DNA of 48,841 nt from Lachnospiraceae bacterium. Its GTDB lineage: Bacteria > Bacillota > Clostridia > Lachnospirales > Lachnospiraceae. Below the pieces are notes generated by a model. It searched no databases. It was not told where the DNA came from and worked only from the letters and a program-made list of their open reading frames with translations. The translations under genes and the position numbers were made by a program. Every line of letters begins with the position of its first letter. Position 1 is the stretch's first letter. Positions 41,434 through 48,841 of the stretch are shown here, one piece after another. Where the stretch lies: assembly GCA_015057835.1 (NCBI GenBank), contig SVDL01000007.1:1-48841 (forward strand). Reading direction: 5' to 3'.

Positions 41434-42431
41434 TATGCTTCACCTCCCTCGGCATCCATCTGACGCGCTTTTTCGAGAACGCGCTTCTCCATGTAGCGGT
41501 TGTAGATCGAGTCAAACATGACTACGAAAATAATAACGATACCTTTGACGATGACCTGCGCCGCCGTCGGAAGGTTGTATTTCAGAATACCGTTCTTGAG
41601 GACCGCCATGAAAATGGCGCCGATCACCGTGCCGATGACGTCGCCGCGGCCGCCGCTGAACGCGCATCCGCCGACGACAACGGCGGAAATGACTTCGAAT
41701 TCCGTTCCGACGCCGATATCCGTCGATACGGAGCCGATCCTGCCCATGGTGAACAGGGAGCCGATGCCGCAGAGGAATCCGGTGATCGTGAAGACGATCC
41801 GTTTAATGCGGCCGGTGTTGATGCCGGACAGCTGCGCGGACTTGAGGTTGGAGCCGGTCGCGTAGATGTAGGTACCCAGTTTTGTGCGTTTCAGAATCAG
41901 CTGTCCGATGACGGCGATGATAAGGAACGCGAATGTAACGAAATAGAAACCGTCGATACTCGCTCCAAACAGAAGGATCGTCCGGTTCGTTATGACCTTA
42001 TTGGAAATGACGCCGTCCTCGCGGATCGCGAAAACAAGCATAAATGCCTGCAGAATGAACTGCATCGCCAGTGTGGCGATGAAATCCGGAAGGCGCAGTC
42101 GGGAAACCAGCTGACCGGTAATGAATCCGCACAGCGTGCTGAGAAACAGCGCGAGAACGATGATCACGCCCGCCGGCAGCTGATACAAATAAAGAACTCT
42201 GGCGCAGATCATCGCCGAAAATCCGAGGACCGCACCGGTGGAGAGGTCAATACCTGCCGTGATGATAACGAAGGTAACGCCCACACCGATGATTCCGTAA
42301 ACTCCGGCATCTCTCAGAATGATCTGTATATTGGAAAGCTGGAAAAAATTGTCGGTCGTCACGCTGAATACGATGACCAAAGTCAGCAGAAGTCCGATAG
42401 AAATGATTCTTCGGATACTTTCCTGTCGCAT
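41433..42431 (-). CDS. Ribose-type ABC transporter permease (RbsC-like), first copy
   Basis: 332 residues. The ATG at 42431 follows an AGGGAGAGATAGG ribosome binding site. Family blocks VIITAGIDLSTGAVLGFSA (near 55-73), RLRLPDFIATLAMQFIL (near 110-126) and GGCAFSGGRGDVIGTVIGAI (near 251-270). It follows the binding protein after a 155-bp gap with an attenuator-like terminator. Confidence 0.93.
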   Translation of the reverse strand: MRQESIRRIISIGLLLTLVIVFSVTTDNFFQLSNIQIILRDAGVYGIIGVGVTFVIITAGIDLSTGAVLGFSAMICARVLYLYQLPAGVIIVLALFLSTLCGFITGQLVSRLRLPDFIATLAMQFILQAFMLVFAIREDGVISNKVITNRTILLFGASIDGFYFVTFAFLIIAVIGQLILKRTKLGTYIYATGSNLKSAQLSGINTGRIKRIVFTITGFLCGIGSLFTMGRIGSVSTDIGVGTEFEVISAVVVGGCAFSGGRGDVIGTVIGAIFMAVLKNGILKYNLPTAAQVIVKGIVIIFVVMFDSIYNRYMEKRVLEKARQMDAEGGEA

Positions 42432-42497
42432 CCTATCTCTCCCTTCGGGAATCTGGCGGCTGCCGCATTTCGGGCGCCGCCGTTGTCATTTTTCTTC

Positions 42498-42522
42498 AAA
42501 AAGGGGGCCCGTGAGGACCCCC
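42498..42522 (-). terminator. Intercistronic attenuator between binding protein and permease
   Basis: Minus strand GGGGGTCC-TCAC-GGGCCCCC followed by five T, 65 bp after the binding-protein stop. It would allow high binding-protein and lower permease expression. Confidence 0.8.
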
Positions 42523-42586
42523 TCTGTTACATTTTCAATTGGAAACCGCTCTGCTTTATACGGCATTGCGGATCCTGCCGGTTAAA

Positions 42587-43618
42587 TTACCAGCGCATAT
42601 CCGGTGTGATCTGGTCGACATTATCCTTTGTGACAACGATCGGAGCGACCTTGACGACCGGAGTGGAAGCTGCTTTGTGAACGCCCGTCTGGATGAAGCA
42701 AAGAGCGAGACGTGCCATCGTAGCGCCCTGATCGTGGCAGTTCGTGTAAACAGTACCTGTGCAGAGGCCCTGCTCGATGTACTCAAGCATCTTGGTCTCG
42801 CCGTCAAGACCCCAGATCATGAGCTCGTCAAGTCTGCCGGCAGCCTTCGCGGCTTCCGCAGCACCTTCCGCCATCGCATCATTGTGGCAGAGGACGCCCT
42901 GGATCTCGTGGTTCGTGTCAGCGGTCAGGAAGTCGTTCATAACCTTGTTGGCTTCTTCTGTCAGCCACTGGCCGGTCTGTTCGCCGACGATCTCGATATC
43001 CGGATATTCCGCAGCGAGAACTTCCTTGAAGCCCTTGTTGATGTTTTCACCCTTGGTTGCGCCCGGAGCAGCGTCGATGATAACGACTTTGCCCTTGCCG
43101 CCCATAGCATCGCCCATGCTGCGAGCGATCTGGCGTCCGCCTTCGATATCGACCATCGCGCAGAGTGCGGAGTGAACGGTATCAGCGTCAAGGTTTGCAG
43201 TGATGACCGGGATGCCGGCTGCTTCCGCTTTGTCGACAGAAGCCGCAAGGCCTGCGCTGTCCGCGCACTGGATAATGATCGCGTCATAGCCCTGGTCAAT
43301 CATGTTGTCCATGTGTTTGACCTGCTCTTCAACGGATGCGTTGCCGTCGAATGCCTGATAGGTGATGTTGTCATAGTTTGAAAGTTCCTGAGCGATACCT
43401 TCATTCCATGCGTTACCTACGGAGTCACCGATCGTATAAGCGACGAAACCGATCTTGATGTCGTCCGTATACGGATCTTTCGTCTTAACTGCAGCTGTCT
43501 CTTCTGTTGCAGTGCTTTCCGCTGCCTGGTTGTCCGTCTTGACATCGCCGCAGCCTCCGAGAAGCATTGCCATGATGCAGACAATGGCAATTACAGAACT
43601 AAGAACTCTTTTTTTCAT
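42587..43618 (-). CDS. Ribose-type sugar-binding lipoprotein
   Basis: 343 residues from the ATG at 43618 (AAAGGAG upstream; a 25-codon upstream extension covers the leader and is rejected). Lipobox LGGC, Cys23. The mature protein is a type-I periplasmic-binding fold: IGFVAYTIGDSVGNAWNEGI near 55-74, YDAIIIQCADSAGL near 112-125, GKGKVVIIDAAPGATKG near 172-188, and HNDAMAEGAAEAAK near 235-248. It delivers a monosaccharide or sugar acid to the two-permease transporter encoded downstream. Substrate unknown; the preceding operon of transketolase, isomerase and dehydrogenase is the best clue. Confidence 0.92.
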   Translation of the reverse strand: MKKRVLSSVIAIVCIMAMLLGGCGDVKTDNQAAESTATEETAAVKTKDPYTDDIKIGFVAYTIGDSVGNAWNEGIAQELSNYDNITYQAFDGNASVEEQVKHMDNMIDQGYDAIIIQCADSAGLAASVDKAEAAGIPVITANLDADTVHSALCAMVDIEGGRQIARSMGDAMGGKGKVVIIDAAPGATKGENINKGFKEVLAAEYPDIEIVGEQTGQWLTEEANKVMNDFLTADTNHEIQGVLCHNDAMAEGAAEAAKAAGRLDELMIWGLDGETKMLEYIEQGLCTGTVYTNCHDQGATMARLALCFIQTGVHKAASTPVVKVAPIVVTKDNVDQITPDMRW

Positions 43619-43683
43619 GTTTGTTACTCCTTTCCTAAAGTAAACAAATAATATGGTGCGGCCACCGCCGCCGCCTGAGCAGT

Positions 43684-43712
43684 ATTTTACCATGCTTTTT
43701 TGCAGTAATCAA
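43684..43712 (-). promoter_or_regulatory. Promoter of the ribose-type ABC operon
   Basis: TTGATT (43712-43707), 17-bp spacer, TAAAAT (43689-43684) on the minus strand, 66 bp before the binding-protein ATG. A second possible promoter lies at about 43765-43793 (TTGACA, 17 bp, TATGCA). Confidence 0.65.
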
Positions 43713-43897
43713 ACCAATTATTGGACAATGTTTTGATAATCGTAGCGTTCTGCCGGCCAAAAGCTGTGCATATTGCTATATTTAGTGATTGTCAAATTAT
43801 ATAAATAGATAGTAAATTCCCTTCTTTAGCCGATTTGTTACGGGAAATCCGGGGTTTTTCTTTCTTCATATTGTTTCATTATGAAACGTTTTTCAAA

Positions 43898-43964
43898 GAG
43901 CCAATGGGGACGGTTCACTTGGGACCCTTTCTGCTTCTTCACCCTGAACCGTCCCCCTGGCTCC
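43898..43964. repeat. Palindromic repeat element downstream of the terminator
   Basis: GAGCCAATGGGGACGGTTCA at 43898-43917 pairs with TGAACCGTCCCCCTGGCTC at 43945-43963, enclosing about 27 nt. Its left arm matches the kinase-gene copy at 21345-21398 over 19 bases. Confidence 0.8.
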
Positions 43965-43997
43965 AAAAAAAAGGACCGGGACGCTGTCCCGGTCCTT
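43965..43997 (-). terminator. Terminator after the transketolase-dehydrogenase operon
   Basis: Minus strand AAGGACCGGGAC-AGC-GTCCCGGTCCTT followed by eight T, about 20 bp after the stop at 44018. It abuts the palindromic element. Confidence 0.93.
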
Positions 43998-44017
43998 CAA
44001 ACCCGCGATAGATTTAT

Positions 44018-44983
44018 TTATTTGTTGATCACATTGACCGGCTCTCCGGCGATATAAGACTTCACATTGTCGACCGTGATGTCCATAATGCGCTGGCGCG
44101 CTGCCTGTGCCGCCCAGGAGATGTGCGGGGTGATGATGCAGTTCTTAGCCTTAAGGAGCGGGTTGTCGCCCTTGATCGGCTCGGTGGAAACAACATCAAG
44201 GCCTGCAGCATAGATCTTGCCGCTGTTCAGAGCGTCTGCAAGATCCTGCTCGACGACCAGCTGGCCGCGGCTGTTGTTGATGAGGATCACGCCGTCTTTC
44301 ATCTTTTCGATGTTCGCTTTGTTGATGATGCCTTCAGTAGCCGGGAACAGCGGGCAGTGCAGGAAAATGACATCCGACTGCGCAAGGAGCGTATCGAGCT
44401 CGACATATTCCGCGACAGCTTTTCCGGACTCGGACTGGAAGGTATCATAAGCAAGAACTTTCATATTGAGAGCGTTCAGGATCTTGGCGGTAGCCTGGCC
44501 GATTCTTCCGAGGCCGATGATGCCTGCGGTCTTGCCGTAGAGCTCGATCATCGGGAAATCCCAGAAGCACCAGTCATCATTGCTCTCCCAGCGTCCTTCA
44601 TGGACGGCGTCGCTGTGATGCTGATAGTGAGAGCAGATCTCCAGAAGAAGGCCGACTGCGTACTGGCCTACGATCTGTGTGCCGTATGTCGGAACGTTCT
44701 GTACGATGATGCCTTTTTCTTTTGCATAGTTGTAATCAACAACGTTGTAGCCTGTCGCGAGGACAGCGACGCACTTCAGATTCGGGCAGGCGTCGATGGT
44801 CGCTTTCGTGATCGGGGTCTTGTTGATGATGGCAACTTCCGCGTCGCCGATGCGCTCTGCGATGATCGGTGCATCGACATAAGAAGTGCGGTCGTAAACA
44901 GTCAGCTCGCCGAGGGCTTCAAGGGCTTCCCAGGACAGATCGCCGGGATTCTCTGTATATCCGTCAAGTACAACAATTTTCAT
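44018..44983 (-). CDS. D-2-hydroxyacid dehydrogenase (hydroxypyruvate/glyoxylate reductase-like)
   Basis: 321 residues, ATG with ACGGAGG upstream. Rossmann motif GIIGLGRIGQATAKIL near 151-166 for NAD(P)H, LINNSRGQLV near 228-237 (substrate Arg), the AGLDVVSTEP block near 255-264 (Glu of the relay), and ITPHISWAA near 278-286 (catalytic His). The GTQIVGQYAVGLLLE segment near 100-114 fits the glycerate dehydrogenase branch. It could reduce hydroxypyruvate or a related 2-keto acid. Last gene of the transketolase operon, 50 bp behind the isomerase with a GGCGGC-CGAA-GCCGCC hairpin between. Confidence 0.88.
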   Translation of the reverse strand: MKIVVLDGYTENPGDLSWEALEALGELTVYDRTSYVDAPIIAERIGDAEVAIINKTPITKATIDACPNLKCVAVLATGYNVVDYNYAKEKGIIVQNVPTYGTQIVGQYAVGLLLEICSHYQHHSDAVHEGRWESNDDWCFWDFPMIELYGKTAGIIGLGRIGQATAKILNALNMKVLAYDTFQSESGKAVAEYVELDTLLAQSDVIFLHCPLFPATEGIINKANIEKMKDGVILINNSRGQLVVEQDLADALNSGKIYAAGLDVVSTEPIKGDNPLLKAKNCIITPHISWAAQAARQRIMDITVDNVKSYIAGEPVNVINK

Positions 44984-45033
44984 TTAGTATTTCCTCCGTA
45001 TAGGCGGCCGAAGCCGCCCCGTTATCTGTAGAA

Positions 45034-45930
45034 TCAGTCTTCAAGAACAGCCCATGCGCGGTTCAGGACGCGTTTTGTATTGGCAAGGACGATGTCCGCG
45101 TCTTCATAGCTGCGCGGAGAAACTTCCATGGAAAGAACAAGCGGAGCATCCGGACGGAAAAAGCCTTCCTCTTTGAGGACCTTGAGGTAGTCAAGAACTT
45201 CCGGAGTGTCATTCGCGCCGTTCGGGAAGCCGAGACGCGGATGCAGGTCGCCGTATCCTTCGCAGCCCGGGATCGCTACGGCATTGCCGAAGTGCAGGTG
45301 CGTGATGTACGGACGGAGCGTCTGGATGACGAACTGAGAGGTCTCATAAGTGATCGGGAAGTGGCTGAGGTCAACCAGCAGGCCGAAATTGTTATGCGTT
45401 GTGCGCATATCTTCCGCGAAACGGAGAGCCAGCGGAGCCGGTCCGATAATGGAAGCCTTATCGATATCGAAATCGAAGACTTCAAGCTCAACGTTCATGT
45501 TCTTTTTCTTAGCGTAATCGCAGACAGCTCTCGTGGTCTTGAGGAGCTGCTGATAGCCTTCTTCTTTCTTTTCTTCGGTCCATTTGCCGGAAAGGAAAGC
45601 AATGCCTTTCGCGCCGAGGTATTCCGCTTCGTCGACAGCTTCGATCAGAGTAGCTTCCGCTTTCTTGCGGCCTTCCTCATCGATGTCGTTCGGGTTGAGC
45701 TTCGGGCCGAGGAGACGCGGCTGCGCGCCGTAGCAGACTTTCAGGTGAGACTGCTCAAGGAGCTTTTTGCCTTCTTCACGGCTCTCATCATCCGGATACT
45801 TGCAGACTTCGATGGCATCAAAGTAATCGTCTTTCGCGATCATCTTAATGACTTCGTTCTGCGGGACGCCCGGATAAGACATCCATGTGATGGTTCCGAC
45901 CTGGAAATATTTCTTGATCGAATCTTTCAT
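45034..45930 (-). CDS. Sugar phosphate isomerase/epimerase, TIM-barrel (AP-endonuclease-2 family)
   Basis: 298 residues, ATG with GAAGGAGG upstream. The xylose-isomerase-like TIM barrel is indicated by FDAIEVCKYPDD near 37-48, GAKGIAFLSGKW near 107-118, VELEVFDFDIDK near 147-158 (metal Glu), GLLVDLSHFPI near 183-193 (Asp, His), THLHFGNAV near 213-221 and VLSMEVSPRSYEDA near 264-277 (last metal Glu). Family members interconvert ketoses or hydroxypyruvate and tartronate semialdehyde. In this operon it should process a product of, or a feed for, the transketolase (inference). Confidence 0.85.
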   Translation of the reverse strand: MKDSIKKYFQVGTITWMSYPGVPQNEVIKMIAKDDYFDAIEVCKYPDDESREEGKKLLEQSHLKVCYGAQPRLLGPKLNPNDIDEEGRKKAEATLIEAVDEAEYLGAKGIAFLSGKWTEEKKEEGYQQLLKTTRAVCDYAKKKNMNVELEVFDFDIDKASIIGPAPLALRFAEDMRTTHNNFGLLVDLSHFPITYETSQFVIQTLRPYITHLHFGNAVAIPGCEGYGDLHPRLGFPNGANDTPEVLDYLKVLKEEGFFRPDAPLVLSMEVSPRSYEDADIVLANTKRVLNRAWAVLED

Positions 45931-45953
45931 AAATACTAATCCTCCTTCATCAA

Positions 45954-46886
45954 TTACTTTCTTGCAATTGCTTTCTTCGCTGCTTCCGCGATATCTTCCG
46001 CATTGAGGTGATATTTCGCAAACAGATCTTTATAGGAAGCGGATTCTGCATGCGTATCCTGTACGCCGATCATTTCGACCGGAGCCGGCGTTGTCTTGAC
46101 GAGAGCTTCCGCGACTGCTGCGCCGAGGCCGCCGATCACACTGTGTTCTTCCGCCGTAACGATGGCGCCGGTCTCTTTCGAGCATTTCGCGATGAGTTCT
46201 GTGTCGATCGGCTTAATGCAGTACATATCGACGACTCTTGCGCTGATGCCTTCCTTGGCGAGCAGCTCCGCCGCTTCCATGGATTTGCTGACCATAATGC
46301 CGCAGCCGATCAGGGTCACATCCGTGCCTTCGCGGACGATCATACCTTTGCCGTACTCAAACTTCGCACCCTCCGGATGGCAGTCCGGCATCGCGTCTCT
46401 GGAAAGACGGATGTACATCGGCTGTTTGCGCGCGATGGCTTCGTTGACGATGAACTCGGTGCTCGCCGCATCGGACGGAACCAGAACATCGATGCCCGGA
46501 AGAGCGCGCATATTGGCGATGTCTTCGAGCGCGTGGTGGGTCGCTCCGTCATAAGCGTCCGAAAGTCCGCCGTAAGCGCCCATGTATTTGACGTTCAGTC
46601 CCGAATAGGACATAAATGTTCTCGCGCCGAGAAGGCCGATGGTGCTGATAAATACCGCGAAGGTATTGACAAACGGGATCTTTCCCATTTTCGCAAGGCC
46701 GGCAGCCATGCCCGCCATCGCGTATTCGCTGATACCGCAGTTATAGAAGCGGTCCGGATATGCTTTTCCGAAAATAGCTGATTTGGTGGAGCCGGATACG
46801 TCGGCGTCAAGCACCACGATATCGTTATTGGTCGCACCGACTTCTTTCAGGATCTCGCCGTAAATTTCTCTGAGCTGTTTTCCCAT
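45954..46886 (-). CDS. Transketolase C-terminal subunit (split enzyme)
   Basis: 310 residues. The ATG at 46886 overlaps the stop of the N-terminal subunit by one base (TAATG), so the two are translationally coupled. It carries the pyrimidine-binding and C-terminal domains: NCGISEYAMAGMAAGLAKMG near 51-70 (Glu that activates TPP), GATHHALEDIANMRALPGIDVLVPSD near 114-139, and the TAEEHSVIGGLGAAVAEAL block near 246-264. It forms the heterotetrameric split transketolase common in Firmicutes, moving two-carbon units between sugar phosphates. Confidence 0.93.
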   Translation of the reverse strand: MGKQLREIYGEILKEVGATNNDIVVLDADVSGSTKSAIFGKAYPDRFYNCGISEYAMAGMAAGLAKMGKIPFVNTFAVFISTIGLLGARTFMSYSGLNVKYMGAYGGLSDAYDGATHHALEDIANMRALPGIDVLVPSDAASTEFIVNEAIARKQPMYIRLSRDAMPDCHPEGAKFEYGKGMIVREGTDVTLIGCGIMVSKSMEAAELLAKEGISARVVDMYCIKPIDTELIAKCSKETGAIVTAEEHSVIGGLGAAVAEALVKTTPAPVEMIGVQDTHAESASYKDLFAKYHLNAEDIAEAAKKAIARK

Positions 46887-47713
46887 TACTGTGCACCTCC
46901 CAGTTCTTCCATCGCTTTTTCGTAGGATGCGTCATCGATCGGCGCGCCGTGCCATGCATTCTTGCCTTCCATGAAGGAGACGCCTTTGCCTTTGACGGTG
47001 TGCGCAAGAATAACGCTCGGAACACCCTTTGCGGCCTTTGCTTTCGCGATCGCGTCAGAAAGGGCTGCGACATCGTGTCCGTCACATTCGATCACATTGT
47101 AGCCGAAGGAAGCGAATTTGCCTGCCAGATCGCCGATCGGCATGACCTCGTCGGTCGTACCGTCGAGCTGGACCTTGTTCCAGTCAACGATCGTGATCAG
47201 GTGATCCGGTTTCCATTTGTTGACGTTGAGAGCAGTCTCCCAGACAACGCCTTCGTTGAGTTCGCCGTCGCCGAGGATCGCGTAAGTGTAGGAATCTCTG
47301 CCATCCATTCTGTCAGCAAGGGCAATGCCTACCGCGAGCGGGTAGCCTGCGCCGAGCGGGCCCGTCGAAGCTTCGACGCCCGGAGTCTCCTTGGAGCACG
47401 GATGTCCCTGCAGGCGGCTGTTGATCTGGCGGAGCGTCTTCATCTCTTCCATCGGGAAGAAGCCTTTTTTCGCCAGGTTGAGATACAGCATGGGAGCTGC
47501 GTGGCCTTTGCAGAGAATGATCTTGTCGCGGTTCGGGTCGTCAATATTCTCCGGCGAAATATTAGCCTCATTGAAATAAAGTGTCGTCAGAATTTCGCAT
47601 ACCGAAAGGGATCCTCCCGGATGTCCGGTCTGAATGGAGTGCAGAGTTTCGATCAGGCATTTCCTGAACTCCAGGCACAATGCCTCTAACTCTTTCTTTT
47701 TTTCATCTGTCAT
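46886..47713 (-). CDS. Transketolase N-terminal subunit (split enzyme)
   Basis: 275 residues from the ATG at 47713 (AAAGGAATT upstream; the frame extends 34 codons further, into the leader). TPP pyrophosphate domain: TGHPGGSLS near 29-37, KGHAAPMLY near 66-74, GPLGAGYPLAVG near 117-128, and ILGDGELNEGVVWE near 142-155, the GDG...N Mg-TPP motif. Followed without a gap by the C-terminal subunit, then isomerase and hydroxyacid dehydrogenase. First gene of the operon, behind a consensus promoter with a palindrome over the -10 box. Confidence 0.93.
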   Translation of the reverse strand: MTDEKKKELEALCLEFRKCLIETLHSIQTGHPGGSLSVCEILTTLYFNEANISPENIDDPNRDKIILCKGHAAPMLYLNLAKKGFFPMEEMKTLRQINSRLQGHPCSKETPGVEASTGPLGAGYPLAVGIALADRMDGRDSYTYAILGDGELNEGVVWETALNVNKWKPDHLITIVDWNKVQLDGTTDEVMPIGDLAGKFASFGYNVIECDGHDVAALSDAIAKAKAAKGVPSVILAHTVKGKGVSFMEGKNAWHGAPIDDASYEKAMEELGGAQ

Positions 47714-47879
47714 AGTAATTCCTTTCCGAATCTTCTCAGATCCAATGAACCGCTTCCGCCTTTCTCCTACTTTAAGACCTCCGACCGGCGGCGGCAGTTC
47801 CTCAGCGGGTTTCAATTAAATGCGTCATTTTCCGTCCGTCTGCTTTCGTAAAAATGTCATGCACATTGCGCTCATACAC

Positions 47880-47902
47880 GCTATTTTTATTATAAAAATA
47901 GC
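47880..47902. promoter_or_regulatory. Perfect 23-bp palindrome over the transketolase -10 box
   Basis: GCTATTTTTAT-T-ATAAAAATAGC covers the -10 hexamer and start site of the transketolase operon promoter, a good position for a repressor dimer. Confidence 0.6.
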
Positions 47903-47917
47903 AGTATAAAAAGTCAA
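47889..47917 (-). promoter_or_regulatory. Promoter of the split transketolase operon
   Basis: TTGACT (47917-47912), 17-bp spacer, TATAAT (47894-47889) on the minus strand, about 175 bp before the ATG. Confidence 0.8.
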
Positions 47918-47929
47918 TTTAAACACAAG

Positions 47930-47966
47930 ACAGCAGCGCTTTTTTTTGAAGCGCAGGCGCTGCTGT
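47930..47966 (-). terminator. Terminator after the E1 beta gene
   Basis: Minus strand ACAGCAGCGC and GCGCTGCTGT form a 10-bp stem with a 17-nt loop; the tail CTTGTGTTT is moderately T-rich. It lies 15 bp after the stop codon at 47981. Confidence 0.7.
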
Positions 47967-47980
47967 TTCCGTATTATAAA

Positions 47981-48841
47981 TCAGATCCCGAGAAGCTCCC
48001 TGCGAAGCTTTTCGTTAATGCTGACGTCGGTCGTCGGCTCGTATCCCTCAAGAACTTTGATCTTCTCGTTGATCGTGTCAAGGATCGTATCCTCGTTCGG
48101 GAAATAATACCGCTCAAGTTCCGGGCACGGGGAGACCCAGTTGTGGGATCCGACCGTTGCCGGCGGGGCGTCAAGATAGTTAAATGCGAGCTCGGTGATA
48201 TTTTCCGCGATCGTCTTGATGTAGCTGCCTCTCTCGCAGGCATCCGAAACGAGGACGATGCGTCCCGTCTTCTTCACGGACTCGATCACCGGTTCGTAAT
48301 TGAACGGCACCAGGGTGCGGGCGTCGATGATCTCCGCGCTCATGCCGTATTTTTCTTCCAGAATGTCGGCGGCTTTGATAGCCGGATACAGTGTCGGGCC
48401 GATGGTCAGGATCGTGAGGTCTTTTCCTTCGCGCTTGACATCCGGTTCGCCGATCGGGATCTCATAGTATCCTTCCGGAACGCCTTCCTTGCGGAAGAGC
48501 TCGCCCTTGTCATAGAGTTTCTGGCTCTCGAACATGAGCACCGGATCGGAACCCGCCAGTGCGCTGTTCATGAGACCCTTCATGTCGTACGGGGTCGCCG
48601 GATAGACGATTTTGATGCCCGGTACGTGCGTTCCCCAGCTGGTCCAGTCCTGGGAGTGCTGTGCACCGTAGAAGGCGCCGACGGAAATGCGGCAGACCAC
48701 CGGCATTTTCAGGCATCCGGCGCTCATGCCCTGCCATTTGGCGAGCTGGTTGAAGAGCTCATCCGCGCAGCGGCCGATGAAATCTCCCCACATGATCTCC
48801 GGAACCGCGCGGCCTCCGCACATCGCGTAGCCGACTGCCGT
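47981..48841 (-). CDS. 2-Oxoacid dehydrogenase E1 beta subunit, 5' end beyond window
   Basis: 287 codons are visible; the frame stays open to the window edge, so the N-terminus (about 40-50 residues of a ~325-residue protein) is missing. Seen: CGGRAVPEIMWGDFIGRCADEL, a characteristic E1 beta segment, then GAFYGAQHSQDWTSW, HVPGIKIVYPATPYDMKGLM, and the C-terminal transketolase-like domain with EIIDARTLVPFNYEPVIESV and VSDACERGSY. E1 beta pairs with an alpha subunit to decarboxylate pyruvate, acetoin or branched-chain 2-oxo acids with TPP. The alpha subunit should be just upstream, outside the window. A terminator separates it from the split transketolase operon. Confidence 0.9.
   Translation of the reverse strand, partial: TAVGYAMCGGRAVPEIMWGDFIGRCADELFNQLAKWQGMSAGCLKMPVVCRISVGAFYGAQHSQDWTSWGTHVPGIKIVYPATPYDMKGLMNSALAGSDPVLMFESQKLYDKGELFRKEGVPEGYYEIPIGEPDVKREGKDLTILTIGPTLYPAIKAADILEEKYGMSAEIIDARTLVPFNYEPVIESVKKTGRIVLVSDACERGSYIKTIAENITELAFNYLDAPPATVGSHNWVSPCPELERYYFPNEDTILDTINEKIKVLEGYEPTTDVSINEKLRRELLGI

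Overview
This 48.8 kb window looks like a piece of an anaerobic Clostridia chromosome, probably Lachnospiraceae or a relative in Eubacteriales. That is an inference from the GC content of roughly 50-55%, the strong AGGAGG-type ribosome binding sites, the TTGACA/TATAAT promoters, and the gene set (acetyl-CoA pathway methyl-branch proteins, LplABC-type and ribose-type sugar transporters, GH32 enzymes, Crp/Fnr). Most genes lie on the minus strand. I see no rRNA, tRNA, CRISPR array, transposase or phage gene. Both ends are inside genes: a giant repeat protein at the left (C-terminus missing) and a 2-oxoacid dehydrogenase E1 beta subunit at the right (N-terminus missing).

Layout. (1) 1-6160: a two-gene unit of a GH32-like lipoprotein and a surface protein made of at least nine ~178-residue modules. 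(2) 6428-7921: tagaturonate reductase. (3) 8042-16857: the methyl branch of the Wood-Ljungdahl pathway. It holds metF, metV and a fused MetV-like/RnfC protein, then a terminator, then a fused AcsC-AcsE protein, acsD, cooC, a 75-residue unknown and cooT. The last set sits behind a cobalamin riboswitch with its own terminator. No CODH or acetyl-CoA synthase subunit is in the window. (4) 17065-18944: class II aldolase and PfkB kinase. (5) 19126-22336: a NifX-like metal-binding protein, an exported four-SH3 protein, and an FGGY kinase carrying an in-frame palindromic insertion. (6) 22663-25252: citrate synthase, then a NiCo (czcD) riboswitch controlling a cation-diffusion-facilitator exporter. (7) 25279-26740: a 75-bp triplicated hairpin repeat, a threonine aldolase-like gene and a cluster of palindromic/terminator elements. 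(8) 26742-35831: a fructan or fructooligosaccharide locus (two permeases, binding protein, intracellular GH32, LacI) facing a divergent LacI-YesL-membrane protein operon, with several copies of an operator-like motif between them. The same motif occurs upstream of the GH32-like lipoprotein at 6160. (9) 35908-37816: zinc-ribbon protein and ferredoxin-type protein divergent from a Crp/Fnr regulator. (10) 38003-47713: a ribose-type ABC transporter with two permeases plus an amidohydrolase, preceded by an operon of split transketolase, TIM-barrel isomerase and D-2-hydroxyacid dehydrogenase. These look like one catabolic pathway for an unidentified sugar or sugar acid.

The most unusual features are the two gene fusions in the methyl-branch cluster, the near-identical tandem modules of the surface protein, the palindromic element that has become coding sequence in the FGGY kinase, the triplicated 75-bp hairpin array, and the split-transketolase pathway of unknown substrate. 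All homology calls come from reading the sequence by eye; no database search was run.
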